From an uncultured Loktanella sp. (GTDB lineage: Bacteria > Pseudomonadota > Alphaproteobacteria > Rhodobacterales > Rhodobacteraceae): a stretch of DNA of 5,269 nucleotides. The position numbers were made by a program, and so were the translations under genes. The notes beneath the pieces were generated by a model. It was not told the origin of the DNA. It searched no databases and saw only the letters and a program-made list of their open reading frames with translations. This document shows positions 1-5,269 of this stretch, one piece after another. Every line of letters begins with the position of its first letter. Position 1 is the stretch's first letter. The stretch spans positions 1 to 5,269 of the forward strand of contig CAJXTP010000209.1 in NCBI GenBank assembly GCA_913061335.1, given 5' to 3'.

Positions 1-42
1 CCTCTCTATTCGTCGGCAGCGTCAGATGTGTATAAGAGACAG
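1..42 (+). other. Illumina Nextera i5/Read 1 adapter (sequencing artefact)
   Basis: This stretch is synthetic library DNA, not genome. Base 1 fits the last base of the P5 arm. Bases 2-9 (CTCTCTAT) match the Nextera i5 index I know as S502. Bases 10-23 (TCGTCGGCAGCGTC) are the Read 1 primer arm, and bases 24-42 (AGATGTGTATAAGAGACAG) are the 19-bp Tn5 mosaic end. The match is exact and in the correct order for a tagmented fragment, with native DNA beginning at base 43. It was probably carried in by untrimmed read-through during assembly. Adapter and index identities are from memory of the published kit sequences; the bases are seen directly. Confidence 0.98.
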
Positions 43-551
43 TCACCCAACACGACCGTAAGCCCCAACACATTGTCGCGCATGGTACCATAGCGCACGG
101 CAGTTGTGCCGGACGCGCGGGTCGCCGTCATGCCGCCAAGCGATGCGTTAGCCCCCGGATCGACAGGAAAAAACAGGCCGGTATCGCGCAGATGTATGTT
201 CAGTGCCTCGCGTGTGACACCCGGTTGCACGGCGGCGTCCATGTCGGATGCGTTGACCGCAAGAACCGCATCCATCCGGCTCAGATCGACAGTGACTCCA
301 CCGCGCAAGGCGAGGCTGTGGCCTTCTAGTGACGTCCCAGTGCCCCACGGGATCACGGGGCAATCATGGACTGCACAGGCCTTAAGCACCGCGCTCACCT
401 CGGCGGTCGACGTCGGGTAGGCCACCGCATCGGGAGGCATATCGGTAAAGTGGGTTTCTGATCGTCCATGAATGCCTAAATCAGACTTGGACCGCGACAG
501 CCGATCCCCTAGAAGGGAAGACAACGCATCTATTGCAGATGAAATACTCAT
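43..551 (-). CDS. FAD-binding D-lactate dehydrogenase (cytochrome)-type oxidoreductase, N-terminal fragment
   Basis: This is the first 169-170 residues of an FAD-linked 2-hydroxyacid oxidoreductase (FAD_binding_4/PCMH superfamily). Such enzymes oxidise D-lactate to pyruvate, or glycolate to glyoxylate in the GlcD branch, passing electrons to cytochrome c or the quinone pool. Visible signatures are PPDAVAYPTSTAEV (about 39-52), the FAD pyrophosphate-binding loop PWGTGTSLEGHS (68-79), QPGVTREALN (109-118), and the flavin-binding block DPGANASLGG (131-140) followed by ASGTTAVRYGTMRDNV (146-161). The last block resembles mitochondrial and bacterial D-lactate dehydrogenase more than GlcD. Family members are about 460-480 residues, so the substrate-binding C-terminal domain is missing at the contig edge. 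The reading frame continues into the adapter and stops at a TAG formed by index bases 6-8; those 11 residues (CLLYTSDAADE) are artefact. The ATG at 549-551 gives the usual N-terminus but has only a weak AAGG upstream. It is divergent from the ClC gene. Family is secure; exact substrate is not. Confidence 0.9.
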
Positions 552-601
552 GGCCGGAACCTTAACGGGCGCCGATTGCCAAGACCAGAGGTGGGGCAGC
601 T
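552..601. promoter_or_regulatory. Short divergent intergenic region (dehydrogenase / ClC)
   Basis: Only 50 bp lies between the start codons of the divergent D-lactate dehydrogenase-type gene (minus strand) and the ClC gene (plus strand). It must hold both ribosome binding sites, and at least one promoter probably extends into the opposing coding sequence. I see no convincing -35/-10 pair or clear operator palindrome. That the two genes share control is inferred from geometry alone. Confidence 0.5.
587..596 (+). promoter_or_regulatory. Ribosome binding site for the ClC gene
   Basis: The purine-rich run AGAGGTGGGG is a partial match to the AGGAGG Shine-Dalgarno core, and its GAGG lies 10 bases before the ATG at 602. 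It supports that start over the internal ATG at 680 (residue 27), which has no comparable purine run in front of it. Confidence 0.6.
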
Positions 602-2290
602 ATGTCAGGGCCGTTTCGGGCATTGATTGGACAGGGGGCGCATGATTTGCGTCGTGCTTGTACCGATGCATTTGCCATTATGAAATCACGTGGTCCGTCC
701 CAGTTGCAGTTCTGGTTTATCGCGCTGGCAATTGGGATCGCTGCGGGCTTTGCTGCATTGTTTTTTCGGCTTGGGATCAATTGGTTACAAGGTAGGCTAT
801 ATGGGGTTGATGATACCGCCAATTTGCACAGCTTCGTGGCTGATTTGGCATGGTATCAGATTTTACTGCTGCCGATGTGTGGTGGCTTGCTTGTTGGTCT
901 GATCCTGCACTGGTTTACCGATGACGGGCGGGTTCGGTCGGTCAGTGACGTAATTGAAGGGGCCGCGTTGAACGAAGGCCGCGTTACAGTGCGCCAAGGA
1001 ATCGCGTCGGCTGTGGCCAGCCTGATCACGCTGTCCACTGGTGGGTCGTCAGGCCGAGAAGGTCCCGTCGTGCATTTTGCTGCCGTCTTGTCGACATTGG
1101 TGAACCGCTGGTTGGGTGCAAACGGCATTACCGGGCGTGATTTGCTGGGCTGCGCTGTTGCCGCCGGTGTTTCCGCCAGCTTTAACGCCCCGCTAGCTGG
1201 CGCGTTATTCGCGCTTGAAGTCGTGTTGCGCCATTTCGCGGTGCACGCATTCGCGCCGATCGTGATTGCATCCGTGGCAGGCACGGTGATCAACCGTTTG
1301 GCATTTGGTGACGTGACCGAATTTGTCCTGCCGGTGCAAAATGCGCTGGCGTTTTATGTAGAATTGCCTGCGTTCCTGATCCTTGGGTTGGTTTGTGGGT
1401 TGGTCGCTGTTGTCCTTATGCGCGCGATTTTCTGGGCTGAAGATATGGCTACGGGCTTGCAAGCAGCCACGGGGTTGCCGCGATACTTGCGCCCTATGGT
1501 TGCCGGCGCGATGCTGGGCGGGCTTGCTATCTTTTGGCCGCATATCATTGGCGTCGGCTACGAGACCACGTCTGCTGCGTTGACCGGACAGTTGGTCCTG
1601 CACGAAGCGATCGTGTTTGCCATTCTTAAGGTGGTGGCGGTCGCGATCACAATTGGCGGGCGCATGGGCGGCGGCGTCTTTTCACCGTCGTTGATGGTCG
1701 GAGCGCTGACGGGCTTGGCGTTTGGGATGATCGCCACCAGCATCTTGCCAAACGTGTCGGGCGAGGGCACGATTTACGCGTTGGCAGGCATGGGAGCGGT
1801 GGCCGCAGCCGTGTTGGGCGCGCCGATTTCCACGACCCTAATTGTGTTTGAATTGACAGGTGACTGGCAGACCGCAATGGCGGTGATGGTTTCCGTGTCA
1901 TTGTCGACCGCACTGGCGTCATCATTGGTGGATAGGTCGTTTTTCCTGACCCAACTGGAACGCCGCAATGTGCATTTGGCGGCTGGTCCGCAAGCCTATC
2001 TGCTGGCAACATTCCGTGTCGCCACGATTATGCGCCCCATCGATGCCGACCGCGCCGCCCCCGAAGATGCCTGTTGGGAGCTGATCGGCGAAGGGGTGTA
2101 TATCGACGGCAATGCCACGCTGGAGCAAGCCATGCCAATGTTTGAGCAGGGTAATCACGGGTTTATTCCGGTGGTCAGCCTTGGCAGCGACGAGGCCCCA
2201 CCCGAGTTATGGGGTGCGCTGTTTCAGGTTGATGCGTTGCGCGAGATGAACACCGCACTGGCCGAAACTGCCCGGGAAGAACATTCTTAA
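602..2290 (+). CDS. ClC-family chloride channel/transporter with degenerate C-terminal CBS-like region
   Basis: A complete 562-residue inner-membrane protein of the voltage-gated chloride channel (ClC) family, moving Cl- or similar anions across the membrane, in antiporters coupled to H+. Hydrophobic segments begin at about residue 35 and continue to about 445. Family signatures are the gating-glutamate loop GREGP (151-155, E153), the helix SFNAPLAGALFALE (193-206), and GVFSP (358-362), matching the GxFxP chloride-coordinating loop. The tail (about 470-562) contains MRPIDAD, a region like a single or degenerate CBS domain, and ends in a short charged segment; bacterial ClCs with CBS tails are usually of similar or slightly greater length. 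Three positions differ from E. coli ClC-ec1: the GSGIP filter motif reads VRSVS (111-115), the internal proton glutamate position is V207, and the central tyrosine position is F448. This may point to channel-like or uncoupled transport, which is inference. The gene starts 50 bp from a divergent dehydrogenase, and its TAA stop overlaps that of the convergent DUF427 gene. Confidence 0.95.
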   Translation: MSGPFRALIGQGAHDLRRACTDAFAIMKSRGPSQLQFWFIALAIGIAAGFAALFFRLGINWLQGRLYGVDDTANLHSFVADLAWYQILLLPMCGGLLVGLILHWFTDDGRVRSVSDVIEGAALNEGRVTVRQGIASAVASLITLSTGGSSGREGPVVHFAAVLSTLVNRWLGANGITGRDLLGCAVAAGVSASFNAPLAGALFALEVVLRHFAVHAFAPIVIASVAGTVINRLAFGDVTEFVLPVQNALAFYVELPAFLILGLVCGLVAVVLMRAIFWAEDMATGLQAATGLPRYLRPMVAGAMLGGLAIFWPHIIGVGYETTSAALTGQLVLHEAIVFAILKVVAVAITIGGRMGGGVFSPSLMVGALTGLAFGMIATSILPNVSGEGTIYALAGMGAVAAAVLGAPISTTLIVFELTGDWQTAMAVMVSVSLSTALASSLVDRSFFLTQLERRNVHLAAGPQAYLLATFRVATIMRPIDADRAAPEDACWELIGEGVYIDGNATLEQAMPMFEQGNHGFIPVVSLGSDEAPPELWGALFQVDALREMNTALAETAREEHS

Positions 2291-2628
2291 AGCTGCTCGA
2301 CCGCCGCCTTGCCTGGAAAGAACGCCAGATAATCTTTGATCTGTGCGACGGCCTCATGCGGATCCTCGTAGGACCAAGCCGCGTTTTTCATCTCACCGCT
2401 TTTGGCGATGATCGAATAATAGCTAGCGGTGCCTTTATGCGGGCATGAGGATGTTGTCTCGGACGGGTCCAAGAATGCCATCGCGATGTCACCACGTGGG
2501 AAATAGACGACGGGTGGATAATTTCCTTCGATCAGTTCTAGCGCATTGCGGCTTTCGCCCAGCACTGCCCCTGCAGCCCGAACAACCCATGTCCCACCAG
2601 CGGGGCGAATTTTGATATCATCAGTCAT
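2287..2628 (-). CDS. DUF427 domain-containing protein
   Basis: A complete 113-residue soluble protein that is essentially one DUF427 domain (Pfam NTP_transf_9 family, PF04248). I recognise it from the run of conserved features: YFPRGDIAMAFL (about 42-53), the SCPHKGTASYYSI block (about 61-73), NAAWSYEDP (about 82-90) and the closing KDYLAFFPGK (about 98-107). The biochemical role of this family is not established; despite the Pfam short name no nucleotidyltransferase activity should be assumed. There is no signal peptide or membrane segment. The ATG at 2626-2628 is supported by AAGGA eight bases upstream. It lies 19 bp downstream of the aminopeptidase P gene in the same direction, so it is probably the last gene of that transcript. 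Its TAA stop (2287-2289 on the complement) overlaps the stop of the convergent ClC gene, leaving no room for an intergenic terminator. Confidence 0.93.
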   Translation of the reverse strand: MTDDIKIRPAGGTWVVRAAGAVLGESRNALELIEGNYPPVVYFPRGDIAMAFLDPSETTSSCPHKGTASYYSIIAKSGEMKNAAWSYEDPHEAVAQIKDYLAFFPGKAAVEQL

Positions 2629-2636
2629 GGTGTCAT

Positions 2637-2641
2637 TCCTT
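2637..2641 (-). promoter_or_regulatory. Ribosome binding site for the DUF427 gene
   Basis: On the minus strand this reads AAGGA, eight bases before the ATG at 2628. It lies inside the 19-bp gap after the aminopeptidase stop codon, consistent with independent re-initiation on a shared transcript. Confidence 0.7.
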
Positions 2642-2647
2642 TATGGG

Positions 2648-4417
2648 TCACAGTGGGGCGCAGGCGGACGCAAGCCAGTCGGCAGTGACGGCGTCGATAT
2701 GCGATCCAAGAAGAGCGACTGTATCGCGATGATACTGATCAATCCAGTCCTGTTCGTCTTGCGACAACAATGACAGGTCGATCAAGCGCCGATCAAGCGG
2801 CACAAGCGTCAAGGTTTCAAAGCAAAGCATACCACGGTCGTCGATCCCTTTGGGGGCAGGCACCACAGTGATCAGATTTTCAATGCGGATGCCAAAAGCA
2901 CCTTCGCGGTAATACCCAGGTTCATTGCTGACAATCATCCCTACTTCGAGCGGGACGGTAGAACGCCGCGAAATCCCCTGTGGGCCTTCATGTACGCTGA
3001 GGTAACTGCCAATACCGTGACCGGTGCCGTGGTCGTAATCCATGCCCGCGGACCAAAGCGGGAATCGCGCTAGCGCATCCAAATGCTGACCGCCGACACC
3101 CTTGGGGAACTGCGCGCGCGACAGTGCGATCATGCCTTGCAGGACGCGGGTGTAACACATGCGGTGCTCGTCCGTTGGGTCGCCTACGATGATCGTGCGG
3201 GTAATGTCGGTTGTGCCATCGACGTATTGCCCACCGCTGTCTACCAATAGCAGTTCGCCCGTTTTGACGGGTGCGTTGGTGTCTTCGGTCACGCGGTAAT
3301 GCACGATTGCGCCGTGGGCACCTGCGCCGCAAATCGTCTCAAAACTGATGTCACGCAGCGCGTTGGTGTCGCGCCGGAATGTTTCGAGTTTTTTGACGAC
3401 ATCAATCTCGGTTAGGTTTCCCTTTGGGGCCTGCGCATCAAGCCAAGCCAAAAATCGCACCATAGCCACGCCGTCGCGACAAGCAGCGGCACGAGCGCCT
3501 GCGATTTCAACGTCAGTCTTGATCGCTTTGGGCAATAAACAAGGGTCGGGAGCGTGCACAATATTTGCGGTCAACGCGTTGCGCACGGCTTCAGGGGCCG
3601 ATTTTGGATCGATCTGCACGGTGCCCGTCGATGCGGCGATCGCACGCGCGAAACCTGAGATATCGTGAACCGTTACATCCGCACCGAGGTGGTCTGCGAT
3701 GGCATCCGCTTTGGTCAGGCCAGCGAACAGATCAACTGCGCCGGATTTGTGCAAAACCGCAAAGGCCTGCGGGACAGGGTTTCGCTCAATATCCGCGCCA
3801 CGGATGTTCAAAAGCCATGCAATGCTGTCGGGCAGGGTGATTACGGCGGTATCGGCGCTCAGCGCGCTGCCAATACGAGCACGTTTGGATGCACTGTCTT
3901 CGCCTGTCAGGCTGACATCTTGCGCGAAAAATGCGGCCATCGGGGCGGTTGGCTGATCGTTCCAAATGTCGTCAATCAAGTTTGCAGTCGGGCACATCTG
4001 CATGTCGCCCAGAGTTGCGGTCAGGTCTTTGACGTCCTGCACACTATGCAGCCACGGATCAAAGCCGATTTTTACACCCGTTTGCAGATTGGCTGTGATC
4101 CACTGAGCGGCAGATGTTTCGGGCCAGTGCACGGGGGTGAAATCCGCTGCAATCTGATCGCGGACTTGAACCCGGTAGCGACCGTCAATAAATACGCCGG
4201 CATCATCAGCGGTCGCGATGCAGAATCCGGCCGAGCCGGTAAACCCAGTTAACCACGCCAAACGCGCATCGCGTGGGGCGACATATTCGCCTTGATGCGC
4301 ATCTGCACGCGGCACGAAAAAAGCGTCCAAGCCGTGTTTTACCATCGCGGCACGCAATGCAGTTAGCCGTGGCGGGCCTTGCTTTGCCGATGAACTGCTT
4401 TCAAAAGTCTGAAACAT
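2648..4417 (-). CDS. Xaa-Pro aminopeptidase (aminopeptidase P, M24B family)
   Basis: A complete 589-residue cytoplasmic metallopeptidase that removes an N-terminal residue from peptides whose second residue is proline. The length and layout match the long, three-domain eukaryotic XPNPEP1-like form rather than the roughly 440-residue E. coli PepP: a creatinase-type N-terminal domain (about 18-150), a second creatinase-like domain (about 160-300), the pita-bread M24 catalytic domain (about 305-530) and a C-terminal M24_C extension (about 530-589). All five expected metal ligands are visible: D393 (LLVDSGG), D404 (TTDITRT), H467 (GTGHGIG), E499 (SNEPGYY) and E513 (RIENL), with the supporting histidines H373 (IVHYR), H463 and H476 (SVHEGP). 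The D-D-H-E-E spacing (11, 63, 32, 14) is very close to that of the human enzyme. It has no signal peptide. The ATG at 4415-4417 follows a good AAGGGAG site. It lies 73 bp downstream of cobT and 19 bp upstream of the DUF427 gene, in the same direction. Two manganese ions are expected from the family. Confidence 0.96.
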   Translation of the reverse strand: MFQTFESSSSAKQGPPRLTALRAAMVKHGLDAFFVPRADAHQGEYVAPRDARLAWLTGFTGSAGFCIATADDAGVFIDGRYRVQVRDQIAADFTPVHWPETSAAQWITANLQTGVKIGFDPWLHSVQDVKDLTATLGDMQMCPTANLIDDIWNDQPTAPMAAFFAQDVSLTGEDSASKRARIGSALSADTAVITLPDSIAWLLNIRGADIERNPVPQAFAVLHKSGAVDLFAGLTKADAIADHLGADVTVHDISGFARAIAASTGTVQIDPKSAPEAVRNALTANIVHAPDPCLLPKAIKTDVEIAGARAAACRDGVAMVRFLAWLDAQAPKGNLTEIDVVKKLETFRRDTNALRDISFETICGAGAHGAIVHYRVTEDTNAPVKTGELLLVDSGGQYVDGTTDITRTIIVGDPTDEHRMCYTRVLQGMIALSRAQFPKGVGGQHLDALARFPLWSAGMDYDHGTGHGIGSYLSVHEGPQGISRRSTVPLEVGMIVSNEPGYYREGAFGIRIENLITVVPAPKGIDDRGMLCFETLTLVPLDRRLIDLSLLSQDEQDWIDQYHRDTVALLGSHIDAVTADWLASACAPL

Positions 4418-4490
4418 TGCGCGCGGCTCCCTTGCTATTGCTGATAAAACTACTTTTCCGGAGGCACCAATTACATCTGGAAACTGGTCC
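4418..4490 (-). other. cobT-aminopeptidase intergenic spacer
   Basis: These 73 bp separate the cobT stop from the aminopeptidase ATG. Apart from the ribosome binding site I see only a weak imperfect inverted repeat (ACCAGTT near 4482-4488 against AATTGGT near 4466-4472 on the minus strand), without a following T run, so it is not a convincing terminator. I see no strong promoter. Read-through from cobT is plausible, but a separate promoter here cannot be excluded. Confidence 0.4.
4427..4433 (-). promoter_or_regulatory. Ribosome binding site for the aminopeptidase P gene
   Basis: The minus strand reads AAGGGAG, nine bases before the ATG at 4417. This close match to the Shine-Dalgarno core fixes the start codon used for the aminopeptidase. 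Confidence 0.8.
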
Positions 4491-5222
4491 CTACCCGACG
4501 TTTTTCATACCCAAAACACGGGCGCGTTTGCGTGGATCGTCGTCAAACAGGCTGGCAAGCTGTTCGGTCATCGCACCTGCCAATTGTTCCACATCGGTAA
4601 TCGTGACGGCGCGGTCATAATACCGCGTCACGTCGTGGCCAATGCCGATCGCGACCAATTCAACCGCTTTGCGTTTCTCGACCATGGCAATTACATCGCG
4701 CAGGTGCTTTTCCAGATAATTCGCCGGATTGACCGATAACGTGCTGTCATCAACCGGCGCGCCATCGGAGATAACCATCAGAACTTTGCGCTGCTCTTGA
4801 CGGTTCACAACGCGGCGGTACGCCCATTCAAGCGCCTCTCCGTCGATGTTTTCCTTCAACAGGCCTTCTTTCATCATCAGGCCAAGGTTGTTGCGGGTCC
4901 GGCGCCATGGGGAATCGGCAGATTTATAGATGATGTGACGCAGATCATTCAGACGACCAGGCGTGACCTCGCGGCCATCAGCCAGCCATTTTTCACGGCT
5001 TTGGCCGCCTTTCCAAGCCTTGGTGGTAAAGCCCAAAATCTCGACCTTTACGGCACAGCGTTCAAGCGTGCGGGCCATGACATCGGCACAGATTGCGGCG
5101 ATAGAAATCGGACGGCCACGCATGGACCCCGAATTATCAAGCAACAGGGTCACAACCGTATCGCGAAAGTCGGTATCTTTTTCGCGCTTAAATGACAGCG
5201 GTGTCGTCGGCGAGGCAACAAC
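4491..5222 (-). CDS. cobT: Aerobic cobaltochelatase subunit CobT, C-terminal fragment with vWA domain
   Basis: The last 243 residues of CobT, which with CobN and CobS forms the ATP-dependent cobaltochelatase of the aerobic cobalamin pathway, inserting Co2+ into hydrogenobyrinic acid a,c-diamide in the cytoplasm. The fragment is the von Willebrand A domain characteristic of CobT and of its magnesium-chelatase counterpart BchD/ChlD. It carries the MIDAS metal site DNSGSMRGRPI (native residues 29-39 of the fragment, DxSxS), the ILGFTTKAWKGG segment (62-73), HIIYKSADSPWRR (96-108), and VISDGAPVDDST (150-161), which supplies a further MIDAS aspartate. The closing IGIGHDVTRYY and GAMTEQLASLF are also typical. 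Rhodobacterales CobT proteins are around 600 residues or more, so the acidic N-terminal and linker part is missing at the contig edge. The apparent GTG start at 5235-5237 lies in the Tn5 mosaic end and produces a false MYKRQ head; the real start is outside the window. The TAG stop lies 73 bp before the co-directional aminopeptidase gene. Confidence 0.96.
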   Translation of the reverse strand, partial: VVASPTTPLSFKREKDTDFRDTVVTLLLDNSGSMRGRPISIAAICADVMARTLERCAVKVEILGFTTKAWKGGQSREKWLADGREVTPGRLNDLRHIIYKSADSPWRRTRNNLGLMMKEGLLKENIDGEALEWAYRRVVNRQEQRKVLMVISDGAPVDDSTLSVNPANYLEKHLRDVIAMVEKRKAVELVAIGIGHDVTRYYDRAVTITDVEQLAGAMTEQLASLFDDDPRKRARVLGMKNVG

Positions 5223-5269
5223 CTGTCTCTTATACACATCTCCGAGCCCACGAGACCTCTCTACATCTC
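5223..5269 (+). other. Illumina Nextera Read 2/i7 adapter (sequencing artefact)
   Basis: Synthetic library DNA. Bases 5223-5241 (CTGTCTCTTATACACATCT) are the Tn5 mosaic end in inverse orientation to the left one, 5242-5256 (CCGAGCCCACGAGAC) are the Read 2 primer arm, 5257-5264 (CTCTCTAC) match the Nextera i7 index I know as N707, and 5265-5269 (ATCTC) begin the P7 arm. The order is exactly that expected when a read runs through a tagmented fragment. Native sequence ends at 5222. Confidence 0.98.

Noticed and set aside
106..420. 104-codon plus-strand frame antisense to the dehydrogenase fragment
   Set aside because: The minus strand encodes a clear FAD-binding domain over the same bases; the plus frame is a shadow.
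562..822. 86-codon minus-strand frame over the ClC start and the divergent spacer
   Set aside because: It conflicts with both flanking well-supported genes and has no recognisable domain.
856..1603. Two minus-strand open frames of 145 and 132 codons antisense to the ClC gene
   Set aside because: They overlap a well-supported membrane protein gene, are rich in Thr/Pro/Arg as expected for reverse-frame translation, and resemble no family I know.
3665..4252. 195-codon plus-strand open frame antisense to the aminopeptidase
   Set aside because: It lies wholly inside a gene with all catalytic residues intact, shows no recognisable domain, is cysteine-rich and low in hydrophobic order, and looks like a shadow frame of biased codon use.
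4442..4470. Candidate sigma-70 promoter before the aminopeptidase (TTGGTG, 17-bp spacer, TTATCA on the minus strand)
   Set aside because: The -35 matches only about half of consensus and the -10 almost none, so the spacing alone does not support a promoter.
24..5241. 19-bp perfect inverted repeats (AGATGTGTATAAGAGACAG / CTGTCTCTTATACACATCT) bracketing the genes, looking like a Tn5-type composite transposon
   Set aside because: The mosaic ends face the wrong way for a transposon (native DNA abuts the CAG side), they continue outward into Illumina primer arms and indices, no transposase is present, and the flanks show no 9-bp target duplication.

Overview
The window is a short metagenome or draft-genome contig of about 5.2 kb whose two ends are not biological. 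Bases 1-42 are the Illumina Nextera i5-side adapter: an 8-base index, the Read 1 primer site and the 19-bp Tn5 mosaic end. Bases 5223-5269 are the i7-side adapter: mosaic end, Read 2 primer site, index and the start of the P7 tail. Native DNA is therefore 43-5222 (5180 bp). It looks like an alphaproteobacterium, most likely Rhodobacterales/Roseobacter group. That placement is an inference from the aerobic cobaltochelatase CobT, the flavor of the D-lactate dehydrogenase and ClC proteins, and moderately G+C-rich coding; no rRNA or marker gene is present to confirm it.

Layout. The minus-strand gene at 43-551 is the N-terminal third or so of an FAD-binding D-lactate dehydrogenase (cytochrome)-type oxidoreductase, cut by the contig edge. 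Only 50 bp separates it from a divergent plus-strand gene (602-2290) for a complete ClC-family chloride channel or transporter. That gene meets a minus-strand gene (2287-2628, DUF427 protein) tail to tail, with the two stop codons overlapping in a 4-bp TTAA. Upstream on the minus strand, 19 bp away, is a complete M24 aminopeptidase P (2648-4417). A further 73 bp upstream is the C-terminal part of cobT (4491-5222), cut by the right edge.

Gene relationships. cobT, the aminopeptidase and the DUF427 gene are co-directional and closely spaced, so they may be co-transcribed, but their known roles (cobalamin synthesis, proline-peptide turnover, unknown) do not form an obvious pathway. The ClC and D-lactate dehydrogenase genes share one very short divergent control region. 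The genes look like ordinary chromosomal housekeeping or accessory metabolism. I see no mobile element, phage, CRISPR, RNA gene or defence system.

What deserves attention: (1) the adapter ends create false protein ends, a CLLYTSDAADE tail on the dehydrogenase and an MYKRQ head on CobT, which would mislead any reader taking the ORFs at face value; (2) the ClC protein keeps the gating glutamate but departs from the textbook transporter at the selectivity-filter loop, the internal proton glutamate and the central tyrosine. I did not find evidence of an undescribed biological system here.
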